A DNA stretch of 64,000 bases, from NCBI RefSeq assembly GCF_005221305.1, contig NZ_CP039887.1, positions 1,612,001 through 1,676,000 of the forward strand, read 5' to 3'. The number at the start of each line of letters is the position of its first letter. Positions within the stretch are counted from its first letter, which is position 1. A program made the translations under genes and the position numbers. The notes under the pieces were generated by a model. The model ran no database searches. It had not been told where the DNA came from and saw nothing but the letters and a program-made list of their open reading frames with translations. Origin of the DNA: Neisseria subflava. Lineage in GTDB: Bacteria > Pseudomonadota > Gammaproteobacteria > Burkholderiales > Neisseriaceae. Positions 24,822 through 32,827 of this stretch are shown piece by piece.

Positions 24822-24907
24822 TGGTGCCGACAGCGAGATTTGAACTCGCACAGCCTACGGCCACTACCCCCTCAAGATAGCGTGTCTACCAATTCCACCA
24901 TGTCGGC
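24822..24907 (-). tRNA. tRNA-Leu (anticodon GAG)
   Basis: The 86-base sequence folds as a class II tRNA. The acceptor stem is GCCGACA/TGTCGGC with discriminator A and encoded CCA. The D-arm holds GGTAGAC, the anticodon stem is CTATC/GGTAG around TTGAGGG (anticodon GAG), and a variable arm precedes the T-loop GTTCAAATC. E. coli leuU, also tRNA-Leu(GAG), likewise follows secG. Confidence 0.96.
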
Positions 24908-24922
24908 ATAAATCAAATTGTC

Positions 24923-25282
24923 TTACTGCTGCTGAGGATTCGGTGCAACAGGAGTTGTATTGTTTTGTGCAGGCGTTGCAGGCTTAGGAGCTTGCTGGGT
25001 CTGCTTCACATCGCTGAAGTCTAAACCGTGCTTACTGGAGTGGGTGTGAATATACACCATCGCCATGCAGGTCGCAAAGAAAAATGTTGCAGCAACGGCA
25101 GTCGAGCGGCTGAGGAAGTTGGCATTACCGGCAGAACCGAATACGCCTTGCGCGCTACCGCTGCCGGAACCGAACGTTGCGCCGGCATCCGCACCTTTAC
25201 CGTGTTGCAGCAATACTAACACGATTACGAATAGAGCGGAAATAATATTAATAATCCAGATAAGGGTTTTAAAGGCTTCCAT
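24923..25282 (-). CDS. secG: Preprotein translocase subunit SecG
   Basis: A 119-residue SecG, the small SecYEG subunit that assists protein export. Two membrane helices (about residues 5-23 and 56-74) flank the signature LLQHGKGADAGATFGSGSGS; the C-terminus is a Gln/Pro-rich tail. The start MEAFKTLIW is chosen; a longer frame would overlap the tpiA stop region. It is 7 bases after tpiA and followed by tRNA-Leu, so tpiA, secG and the tRNA probably share a transcript. Confidence 0.95.
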   Translation of the reverse strand: MEAFKTLIWIINIISALFVIVLVLLQHGKGADAGATFGSGSGSAQGVFGSAGNANFLSRSTAVAATFFFATCMAMVYIHTHSSKHGLDFSDVKQTQQAPKPATPAQNNTTPVAPNPQQQ

Positions 25283-25289
25283 ATGTTTT

Positions 25290-26063
25290 CTACGAGGCTT
25301 GTGCTGCGTTGATGATGGCGGTAAAGGAGTCATATGATAATGACGCGCCACCAACCAATGCGCCGTCTACATGAGGTACTGCGAAGATGTCGGCCGCGTT
25401 ATCCGCTTTCACACTTCCGCCGTAAAGAACGCGGATTTTAACATCGCTTCCGCACAAAGACAAGATTTCTTTGTAGATAAATGCGTGCATGTCGGCGATT
25501 TGTTCGACAGTGGCGACTTTGCCTGTACCGATCGCCCAAACCGGCTCGTAGGCAACGGCGATGTTTTTGGTGTTCAAACCTTGCAGGATGGAAAGCTGGT
25601 GGGTAATGACTTCGTGTTCTTTGCCGGCTTCGCGTTCTTCCAGACTTTCACCGACACACAACAATGGAATCAGGCCGACGTTGAGGACGTTTTCCATTTT
25701 GCGGCGTTGGATTTCGTTTTTCTCGCCGAAATAAAGGCTGCGCTCGGAGTGGCCGATGAGGACGATGTCAGTACCGATGTCGGCAAGCATTTCGGCGGAC
25801 ACTTCGCCGGTGTACGCGCCGTTATTCGGGAAACGGCTCACGTCTTGCGCACAGGTCAAGATACGGTTGTTCAAAACAATCTGCATGGCGTTGTGCAGTT
25901 GCAACAGATAAACGGTCGGAGCAGCCAGACCGATTAACACGCGTTCTGCGGTTGGCATGACACGGAAGCGGTGCATAAGCGCATTGTTGTTTTGGAGTCG
26001 GCCGTTCATTTTCCAGTTGCCGATAACCCATTTTTGATCCCACATTCCGATTTGGTGATACAT
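25290..26063 (-). CDS. tpiA: Triosephosphate isomerase
   Basis: A 257-residue TIM-barrel enzyme interconverting dihydroxyacetone phosphate and glyceraldehyde 3-phosphate. Catalytic elements: the Asn/Lys pair in GNWKMNG, His in LIGHSERS and Glu in VAYEPVWAIGTG; the phosphate loop YGGSVKADNA follows. GGAG lies upstream of the ATG at 26063. It leads the tpiA-secG-tRNA unit. Confidence 0.97.
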   Translation of the reverse strand: MYHQIGMWDQKWVIGNWKMNGRLQNNNALMHRFRVMPTAERVLIGLAAPTVYLLQLHNAMQIVLNNRILTCAQDVSRFPNNGAYTGEVSAEMLADIGTDIVLIGHSERSLYFGEKNEIQRRKMENVLNVGLIPLLCVGESLEEREAGKEHEVITHQLSILQGLNTKNIAVAYEPVWAIGTGKVATVEQIADMHAFIYKEILSLCGSDVKIRVLYGGSVKADNAADIFAVPHVDGALVGGASLSYDSFTAIINAAQAS

Positions 26064-26245
26064 CTTTATTGCTCCGTGTGTTGGTTGTTGCTTGCTGTAG
26101 CGTCGTGTAATGTGAAAGTTTAGTGGATATATGTGCGCTTGGCAATTATTAACGAGCCTCTGGGCCGTCTGAAAGATGGCACACTCTCCGACAAGGATTT
26201 ATAATGTATGCTTCGATAAAATTAAGAATTGAACGGAGCACAAAT

Positions 26246-26902
26246 ATGGACTTTGAAAAAGCGCGTTTCAATATGGTTGAACAGCAGATTCGTCCGTGGG
26301 ATGTCTTGGACTTCGACATTTTGGATGCTTTGGAGGAGATCGAGCGCGAACATTTTGTCGGCGAGGCTTTTCAAGGTTTGGCCTATGCGGATATGGAGCT
26401 GCCACTGACCAACGGCCATAAGATGTTGGAACCCAAAGTCGTTGCCCGCCTGGCTCAAGGTTTGAAACTGAAAAAAGACGAAACCGTCTTAGAAATCGGT
26501 ACAGGTTCAGGCTATGCAACCGCCCTGCTGTCCAAACTGGCCGGCAAAGTCGTCACTGACGACATCGATGCTGAGCAACAGCAACGCGCCAAAAAAGTTT
26601 TGGACGAATTGGGCTTTGCCAACGTCGATTATGTACAAAACAACGGCCTGACCGAAGCATCGCAAGGCGCTCCTTTTGATGCGATTTATGTGGGCGGCGC
26701 AGTAGACAGCATACCTGAAATTCTGAAAGAGCAACTGAAAGACGGCGGCCGTATGGTGGTCATCGTCGGCCGTAAACCGGTACAACGCGCGCTTTTGCTG
26801 ACGCGTAACGACAATGAGTTTTCCGAAAAGGTATTGTTCGACACCGTCGTAGCACACTTGGAAGACAAATCGGCCAATCCGTTCGGCGATTTCGATTTTT
26901 AA
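26246..26902 (+). CDS. pcm: Protein-L-isoaspartate O-methyltransferase family protein
   Basis: A 218-residue SAM-dependent methyltransferase. The sequence NMVEQQIRPWDVLD starts the family's N-terminal region and VLEIGTGSGYATALLSKL is the SAM-binding motif I. The classical enzyme repairs isoaspartyl residues; this shorter Neisseria-type member may have another substrate. The start MDFEKARFNM after CGGAGC is preferred to one 42 bases upstream. It is divergent from tpiA. Confidence 0.85.
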   Translation: MDFEKARFNMVEQQIRPWDVLDFDILDALEEIEREHFVGEAFQGLAYADMELPLTNGHKMLEPKVVARLAQGLKLKKDETVLEIGTGSGYATALLSKLAGKVVTDDIDAEQQQRAKKVLDELGFANVDYVQNNGLTEASQGAPFDAIYVGGAVDSIPEILKEQLKDGGRMVVIVGRKPVQRALLLTRNDNEFSEKVLFDTVVAHLEDKSANPFGDFDF

Positions 26903-26907
26903 ACAAC

Positions 26908-26933
26908 AGGCCGTCTGAAAGTTCAGACGGCCT
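26908..26933. terminator. Compact uptake-sequence hairpin after pcm
   Basis: AGGCCGTCTGAA and TTCAGACGGCCT are almost abutting, giving a very tight hairpin. The next gene starts 22 bases later. Confidence 0.75.
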
Positions 26934-26954
26934 CATACTTTTACACCCTACCCT

Positions 26955-27284
26955 ATGACCGACATCATCCAACTCTCGCCCACCGAACTGAAACAATGGC
27001 AGAACGAAGGCCGCGCATTTCATCTGCTCGACGTCCGCACCGATGAAGAGCGCGCCATCTGCACCCTGCCCACTGCCATTCATATCCCGATGAACCTCAT
27101 CCCACTGCGCCAAAACGAGCTGCCCGACGACGATTTACCCATCGTCGTTTACTGCCACCACGGCATCCGCAGCCTGCACACGGCAATGTATTTAGAAGAC
27201 GCCGGATTTGAAAACCTCTACAACCTGCAAGGCGGTATCGATGCTTGGGCAATGCAGGTAGACAGCAAAATGATGCGGTATTGA
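26955..27284 (+). CDS. Rhodanese-like sulfurtransferase
   Basis: A single-domain rhodanese of 109 residues. It has LLDVRTDEER (first conserved box), the active-site loop VVYCHHGIRS with Cys67, and LQGGIDAWA at the end. Such proteins move sulfane sulfur or act as redox or phosphatase-like modules; the substrate is unknown. No clear ribosome-binding site is seen, and it follows the pcm hairpin closely. Confidence 0.88.
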   Translation: MTDIIQLSPTELKQWQNEGRAFHLLDVRTDEERAICTLPTAIHIPMNLIPLRQNELPDDDLPIVVYCHHGIRSLHTAMYLEDAGFENLYNLQGGIDAWAMQVDSKMMRY

Positions 27285-27302
27285 ATCGGTTTTATCAATA
27301 AA

Positions 27303-27333
27303 AGGCCGTCTGAAACTGGATTTCAGACGGCCT
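27303..27333. terminator. Uptake-sequence hairpin between convergent genes
   Basis: AGGCCGTCTGAAA and TTTCAGACGGCCT with a 5-base loop, flanked by A and T runs, between the rhodanese and antiporter genes. Confidence 0.88.
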
Positions 27334-27350
27334 TTTTCAAACCTTTCTGT

Positions 27351-28781
27351 TTACGCTTGTAAGCTAGAGACAAACTGCTGTACGGCCGGCACAGCCAAAA
27401 TCAACAGCAATACCAATACGGCTTTTTCCATACGGTTGAACTGACAACTTCCGTAGTGTTTCTTTTGCGAATAGAGAAACAGCAATACGCCGGGCAAATA
27501 GAGCAAGACTGAAAGCAGCAAATATTCCGTGCCTGCCGCATAGACAATCCAAGCCGCATAAAGCGTTGCTACCGCGCCGATAAGACGGTATTTTGCCGCA
27601 GCCTTTTGTGTCAGCGATAATTTGAGCAGATATGCACCAATTAACAGATACGGTATCAAAATCATGGAAGTCGATACCATCAGCAAGGCAGAATAATCCT
27701 CGCCTTTTAACCACACCAGCAATAGGCAAACCTGCACGGTCAAGGTGGTAAACATCAACGAACCCTGCGGCACTTCGTTTTTATTCAACGGAATAAACGA
27801 TTTTGGAAATGCGCCGTTTCTCGCACCCATGTGCGGAATCTCGGTCGCATACAGCGTCCAGCTTAAATAAGACGACAGCACAGACACAATCAGGCAGGAA
27901 GAAATCAGCACTTTACCCCAAGGGCCGACCATGTGCGCCAACACGCCCGCCATAGACGGATTAGCCATTGCTGCAATATCCACACGAGGCAAAATGCCTT
28001 GAGCCAAGACGGTAATTGCCACATACATTGCCAGCGTCAAGCTGACTCCGATAATGGTTGCTCGACCGACATCAGCACGACTTCGCGCATGCTTGGACAA
28101 AACCGCCGCACCCTCAATACCGGTAAACACCCACAGCGTAATCAGCATTGTGTTTTTCACCTGCGTCATCAGGCTGACATCAGGATTTTCAGGCGTAGCA
28201 AGGCTCGCCCCTGTCCAATCGGACATAAACACTTCGGTTTGAAAGAAATAGGCTGCCATACCGATAAATAAAATCAGCGGAAACACTTTGACTGCCGTCG
28301 CAATCAGGTTCACTCCTGCCGCTTCTTTAATACCGCGCACTACCAACCAGTAAATCAGCCATACAATTACCGATTCACCGACAAAAGCGGCAAATGTGTT
28401 GCCTTTACCGAAAATCACATTGTCCGGTGTATCGACAAATCCGCCTACTGCTTCAAACGCAACCACCAAATAGCCGACAATACCGACCGTGGTGCAAAGC
28501 CAATAGCCCCACGCTGAGAAAAAACCCATCAAATCGCCAAAGCCGTCGCGGGCGTACGTATAAATACCGCCATCCAATTCGGGCTTAAGTTTGGACAAGG
28601 CCGAAAATGACAGGCCGAGAAAGATAATGCCCACACCGGTAATCAGCCAACCCAGCAGCAAAGCCTGCGAACCTGCGACGGCAGCCATATTCTGCGGCAG
28701 GCTGAAAATACCCGAACCAATCATGGAACTGATAACCAAGGCCGTCAGCGCGGCCAAGCCGATTTGAGATTTTTGCGACAT
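27351..28781 (-). CDS. Arginine/ornithine-type APC antiporter (ArcD/YdgI-like)
   Basis: A 476-residue inner-membrane transporter with 12-13 hydrophobic segments. The N-terminal motif ALVISSMIGSGIFSLPQNMA is the basic amino-acid/polyamine antiporter signature, with LDGGIYTYARDGFGDLMGF and FTGIEGAAVLSKHARSRADV further on. The likely role is exchange of arginine and ornithine or lysine. No arcABC genes are adjacent, so the substrate is inferred. AGGA precedes the ATG. Confidence 0.85.
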   Translation of the reverse strand: MSQKSQIGLAALTALVISSMIGSGIFSLPQNMAAVAGSQALLLGWLITGVGIIFLGLSFSALSKLKPELDGGIYTYARDGFGDLMGFFSAWGYWLCTTVGIVGYLVVAFEAVGGFVDTPDNVIFGKGNTFAAFVGESVIVWLIYWLVVRGIKEAAGVNLIATAVKVFPLILFIGMAAYFFQTEVFMSDWTGASLATPENPDVSLMTQVKNTMLITLWVFTGIEGAAVLSKHARSRADVGRATIIGVSLTLAMYVAITVLAQGILPRVDIAAMANPSMAGVLAHMVGPWGKVLISSCLIVSVLSSYLSWTLYATEIPHMGARNGAFPKSFIPLNKNEVPQGSLMFTTLTVQVCLLLVWLKGEDYSALLMVSTSMILIPYLLIGAYLLKLSLTQKAAAKYRLIGAVATLYAAWIVYAAGTEYLLLSVLLYLPGVLLFLYSQKKHYGSCQFNRMEKAVLVLLLILAVPAVQQFVSSLQA

Positions 28782-28879
28782 GTTTATTCCTGATTTTTAT
28801 AATTATGTGTTTGTGAAGCAACGGCATTACCGGCTTTTTTAGCCTGTTCTAACCGTATCAAAATATTATGCGACCACTT

Positions 28880-29767
28880 TCAGACGGCCTTAAATCCTTG
28901 CGCCAACGCACGGATATGTTCAGGTGCGATACCGCAGCACCCACCGATGATTTCAGCACCCAAATCCGCCCATTGTCTCGCCCACGCCAAATAATTTTCC
29001 GGCGTAGCATCGGCACGAATCGGATCCAAACCATCGTTGGCCTCGTTCATCTGTCCTTGTACCGGCTCAAATGCATTGGCGTAAACACCCAGTTTCAGAC
29101 GGCCTTGGGCTTCATGTGCCACTTTCAAAGCTTCCGCCATCACTTCAGGCTGACTGCAATTGAACAACATTGCCGCCGCACCTATCTCTACCGCGAAATC
29201 CGCCGCCTCGTGCACGTTTTCTCCCGAACGCAACACCGGTACATCATGCGGCATCGTATCTTCCAAAGTAAACGACACCCAAAACGGCTTACCATCATCA
29301 GGCAGACTGCTGCGCCAGAAACGCGCTTCTTCCAAGCTGGATACGGTTTCTGCCAACCAAATATCAGCAAACGGCATCAAACCCGATATTAAAGGGCGCG
29401 CCAAAGCAGGTGCGACTTGTTTGTCAAACAAGTCAGGGCGGTAAGAACCGAACAACGGCGGCAGGCTTGCGGCCACTTTTGCAGTAGTCCCGCTTTGTTC
29501 CACCGCTTCACGCGCCAAACGGCCCGCCAGCCTTGCCCATTCGGTAGCTTGAGCATCAAAGCGCTCCTGCCCGATATGAAACGGAACAAGCGCATAGCTG
29601 TTGGTCGTAACTACTTGTGCGCCTGCTCGAAGAAAGTCCAAATGCGTTTCGCGTACAATCTCCGGCGTTTCCATCAAAGCCAAAGCAGACCATTCCGGCT
29701 GACGAAACGGTGCGCCGCGCCGATGCAGTTCACGCCCCATTCCACCGTCTAAAATCGTTACCGTCAT
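28880..29767 (-). CDS. mmuM: Homocysteine S-methyltransferase (MmuM-like)
   Basis: A 295-residue zinc methyltransferase barrel forming methionine from homocysteine with S-methylmethionine or SAM as donor. It begins ILDGGMGRELHRRGAPF, contains VTTNSYALVP and NCSQPEVM (first zinc Cys), and ends with IIGGCCGIAPEHI (paired zinc Cys). GGAGG is 7 bases upstream of the chosen ATG at 29767. An uptake sequence overlaps the C-terminal end region. No mmuP permease is beside it; the antiporter next door is of another type. Confidence 0.88.
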   Translation of the reverse strand: MTVTILDGGMGRELHRRGAPFRQPEWSALALMETPEIVRETHLDFLRAGAQVVTTNSYALVPFHIGQERFDAQATEWARLAGRLAREAVEQSGTTAKVAASLPPLFGSYRPDLFDKQVAPALARPLISGLMPFADIWLAETVSSLEEARFWRSSLPDDGKPFWVSFTLEDTMPHDVPVLRSGENVHEAADFAVEIGAAAMLFNCSQPEVMAEALKVAHEAQGRLKLGVYANAFEPVQGQMNEANDGLDPIRADATPENYLAWARQWADLGAEIIGGCCGIAPEHIRALAQGFKAV

Positions 29768-29871
29768 GATCGACCTCCAATGATGATTTTTTAAAATCGC
29801 CATTCTACGCTTTTTTAACTCCTTACCTTTAATCTATAAAGAACTAAACTTATACAGTTTTGGCATATAAA

Positions 29872-29902
29872 AGGCCGTCTGAAACTGGGTTTCAGACGGC
29901 CT
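29872..29902. terminator. Uptake-sequence hairpin after the exported unknown gene
   Basis: AGGCCGTCTGAAA and TTTCAGACGGCCT pair perfectly, 7 bases beyond the stop of the minus-strand gene. Confidence 0.85.
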
Positions 29903-29908
29903 TTGCGA

Positions 29909-30601
29909 TTATTTCACAAACCGTGCATCTGCCATAAACGGCCGTGTAGCGGCCGGTTTAGCGGAATAGAAGCGGGAGAACGTGCTGTCGATTTTAGTCT
30001 GTATCGGCTTACCGTCCAATGTTGCCGATGCTTCCAATTTCACACCACCGCCACTGGTTTCGCCTAATTTCATATTTGGCAACGTCAGTTTGGCAATATT
30101 GAGTTTCGCATTTTCCACTTTGGTATCGGGAGACATCAGCTGCTTGCCGACCGGACGGATTTTTTCACCCTCATCATGAGGCGCAGCACCACCGTTGTCG
30201 TCAACCACGCCGATATTAATCAACCGGGCAGACGCTAAATCCATCTTGCCGTTTTTAACCGGAATACCGACAAACAGTTTTACGCCGCGATGAATAAACG
30301 TATTGTCCCGCCACTGAGTTTGGCCCTCTTTCGGCGGTTTGGTTTCTGCCGCCACCGAATAAGTGCGGCCCATAATCATCAATTTATAACCCGGAATTTT
30401 TTTCGAACCTAATCCGTCGGTAATGTCTTCGACCAGTTGCGGCGCAGTCAGGGTTTCGTTTGCCAAAATACGGGCTGAAGTTTCTGCCAGATGGGCGGGC
30501 TTACCGTCTATGGTCAATGCCTGTTCATGACCGAAATCAGATGCAAATGCAGGCACGGCGGCCAGTGCGGCGGCCAATGCCAGAATACGGATAGTTTTCA
30601 T
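29909..30601 (-). CDS. Exported protein of unknown function
   Basis: A 230-residue protein with a clear signal peptide (cleavage after AVPAFA, residue 20). The mature protein has no cysteines and no membrane segments, and appears beta-rich with many Lys/Gly turns (KIPGYKLMIMGRTYSVAAET, GVKLFVGIPVKNGKMDLASA). I do not recognise it. AGGAG precedes the ATG. It is flanked by uptake-sequence hairpins on both sides, so it is a single-gene transcription unit. A periplasmic location is likely. Confidence 0.75.
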   Translation of the reverse strand: MKTIRILALAAALAAVPAFASDFGHEQALTIDGKPAHLAETSARILANETLTAPQLVEDITDGLGSKKIPGYKLMIMGRTYSVAAETKPPKEGQTQWRDNTFIHRGVKLFVGIPVKNGKMDLASARLINIGVVDDNGGAAPHDEGEKIRPVGKQLMSPDTKVENAKLNIAKLTLPNMKLGETSGGGVKLEASATLDGKPIQTKIDSTFSRFYSAKPAATRPFMADARFVK

Positions 30602-30727
30602 TGCAGACTCCTGATAAAAATGTAATTGGGTTGATTACCCGATAAAATCCGGGCGATATTGATAGGAATCGGTATTTTTATACAAATGATACAGATTATC
30701 AAGAATATTTAGCTTTTAAAATAAAAA

Positions 30728-30758
30728 AGGCCGTCTGAAAACCAGTTTCAGACGGCCT
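30728..30758. terminator. Uptake-sequence hairpin after fabF
   Basis: AGGCCGTCTGAAA and TTTCAGACGGCCT with flanking A and T runs, 26 bases after the fabF stop. Confidence 0.87.
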
Positions 30759-30783
30759 TTTCAATTTGGCTTAAAACCTTCTA

Positions 30784-32031
30784 TCAGTCTTTGAAGCGTT
30801 TGAATACCAATGTGCCGTTGGTACCGCCAAAGCCGAAGGAATTGGAGATGGCAACGTCGATTTTCGCGTCACGCGCTTCGTTGGCGCAGTAGTCCAAATC
30901 GCAACCGGCTTCAACGTCTTGTTCAAAGATGTTGATGGTCGGTGGAGATTTTTGCTCGTGTACTGCCAACACGCTGTACAACGCTTCCACACCGCCGGCT
31001 GCGCCAAGCAAGTGGCCGGTCATGGATTTGGTGGAGTTAACGATGACTTTGCGCGCATGATCGCCCAAAGCGCGTTTGATGGCTTTGGTTTCGTTGGCAT
31101 CACCCAGCGGAGTGGACGTGCCGTGTGCGTTGACGTAATCGACGTCTTCGGGATTCAGTCCAGCATCTTTTAGCGCGCGGGTAACGGCCAATGCAGGGCC
31201 TTCTTCGTTAGGCGCGGTAATGTGGTAAGCATCGGAGCTCATACCGAAGCCGACGATTTCGGCGTAAATTTTCGCACCGCGTTTTTTGGCGTGTTCTAAT
31301 TCTTCCAACACCAGCACGCCCGCGCCTTCGCCGATAACGAAACCGTCACGGCCTTTGTCCCACGGACGGGAAGCGGTAGCAGGATCGTCGTTGCGGGTGG
31401 AAAGTGCCTTCATGGCAGCAAAGCCGCCAACGCCCAAAGTGCTGATCGCGCCTTCCGCACCGCCGGCAATCATCACGTCTGCGTCGCCGTACTTAATCAG
31501 TCGCGCAGAGTCGCCGATGGAGTGTGCGCCGGTCGTACAGGCAGAAACCATGCCGTAGCTCGGGCCACGGTAGCCTTTGAGGATGGTCACATGGCCGGAA
31601 ATCAGGTTAATCAGCGAGCCTGGGATAAAGAAAGGATTGATTTTGCGCGCGCCGCCTTCGATAACGGCTTTGCCGGTCGCTTCGATGCTGGGCAGGCCGC
31701 CGATACCGGAGCCGATGTTGACACCGACGCGGTCTTTGTCGAGGGTTTCCAAATCGTCCAAGCCTGAATCATTGATGGCTTGCAGGGCGGCAGCGATACC
31801 GTAGTGGATGAACACGTCCATACGGCGCGCTTCTTTTGCGCTGATGTATTGGCCGATGTCGAAATCGCGCACTTCGCCGGCGATTTGGCTGTTGATGTCG
31901 GATGCGTCAAAGCGGGTAATCCGTCCGATGCCGCTTTTGCCTGCGAGCAGATTGCTCCATGCGGTGGCGACGTCGTTGCCGACCGGTGATACTTGGCCAA
32001 GACCTGTGATGACTACTCTTCTCTGACTCAT
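30784..32031 (-). CDS. fabF: 3-oxoacyl-ACP synthase II (FabF)
   Basis: A 415-residue condensing enzyme that elongates acyl-ACP with malonyl-ACP. The catalytic triad is visible: Cys165 in VSACTTGAHS, His in NAHGTSTPLGD and His in SMTGHLLGAAG. It starts MSQRRVVITGLGQVSPVGND; a longer frame adds 23 residues without homology. It lies 162 bases after acpP on the same strand, the usual acpP-fabF pairing. Confidence 0.97.
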   Translation of the reverse strand: MSQRRVVITGLGQVSPVGNDVATAWSNLLAGKSGIGRITRFDASDINSQIAGEVRDFDIGQYISAKEARRMDVFIHYGIAAALQAINDSGLDDLETLDKDRVGVNIGSGIGGLPSIEATGKAVIEGGARKINPFFIPGSLINLISGHVTILKGYRGPSYGMVSACTTGAHSIGDSARLIKYGDADVMIAGGAEGAISTLGVGGFAAMKALSTRNDDPATASRPWDKGRDGFVIGEGAGVLVLEELEHAKKRGAKIYAEIVGFGMSSDAYHITAPNEEGPALAVTRALKDAGLNPEDVDYVNAHGTSTPLGDANETKAIKRALGDHARKVIVNSTKSMTGHLLGAAGGVEALYSVLAVHEQKSPPTINIFEQDVEAGCDLDYCANEARDAKIDVAISNSFGFGGTNGTLVFKRFKD

Positions 32032-32193
32032 GATAATCTCGCTGTTGGTTGTCGGGATTTTCGCGGCAGCCTTGCTCATTTTCTTTGTGAAAACGGGCAA
32101 AACTCATGCCGTCTGAAATTTCAGGGGTTTAATAATAAGGTAAAAGCCTCTATTGCGATGGCGCAGCAGAGGCTGGATGTTTGGTGCGACCGA

Positions 32194-32430
32194 TTAGCCT
32201 TGGTGGGCGTTGATGTAGTCGATAGCCAATTGTACGGTAGTGATTTTTTCAGCGTCTTCGTCAGGGATTTCGCAGCCGAAAGCTTCTTCCAAAGCCATCA
32301 CCAGTTCTACGGTGTCCAGAGAGTCAGCACCCAAATCGTTTTGGAAAGAAGATTCGTTTTTCACTTCGGCTTCATTTACGCCCAGTTGTTCAGCAACAAT
32401 TTTTTTAACTTGTTGTTCGATGTTTGACAT
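32194..32430 (-). CDS. acpP: Acyl carrier protein
   Basis: A 78-residue acidic four-helix protein that carries acyl chains on 4'-phosphopantetheine attached to Ser37 (GADSLDTVE). AAAGGAACG precedes the ATG. It feeds FabF downstream and FabI elsewhere in the window. Confidence 0.98.
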   Translation of the reverse strand: MSNIEQQVKKIVAEQLGVNEAEVKNESSFQNDLGADSLDTVELVMALEEAFGCEIPDEDAEKITTVQLAIDYINAHQG

Positions 32431-32827
32431 GTCAGTCGTTCCTTTTCGCCTTGCGGCAGGTTGTTTAAGGGAAATAATTCGTCGGTATTGTACCGAATTC
32501 GGATAGAGTTTTCCATCTAATCCTGCATTTTAGCACAGATTATTCAGTAAAAACCTGTTGTTGCGCATATTAGCATAGGCTGATTTTAACCTACAAGCAG
32601 GAAATTGTTTTTATTTGATATCATAGGGTTAAGTTTGATTATCGTAAATCGCGGCCGTCTGAAAAGCAGGTTTCGCCATTTTTTCTTTCCGTTTTCACGC
32701 GCCTGCCGGGTGCGTAAAACGAATAAAAAATGCCTTAAATAAGGTTTCACAATGCCATCAAACTCGCTTTTTTTGCCCGCTCTTTCAGACGGCCTGAAAT
32801 AAGCGGGCAAATCAAACAGCGTTCTTT
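32431..32827. other. Intergenic stretch upstream of acpP
   Basis: About 400 bases holding the acpP leader and promoter, with a possible -10 TACAAT near 32488 on the minus strand, and two isolated uptake sequences. Short frames here lack a ribosome-binding site and protein-like composition. Nothing else recognised. Confidence 0.5.

Noticed and set aside
32586..32810. 74-codon frame upstream of acpP
   Set aside because: No ribosome-binding site, contains an uptake sequence in the middle, and the composition is not protein-like.
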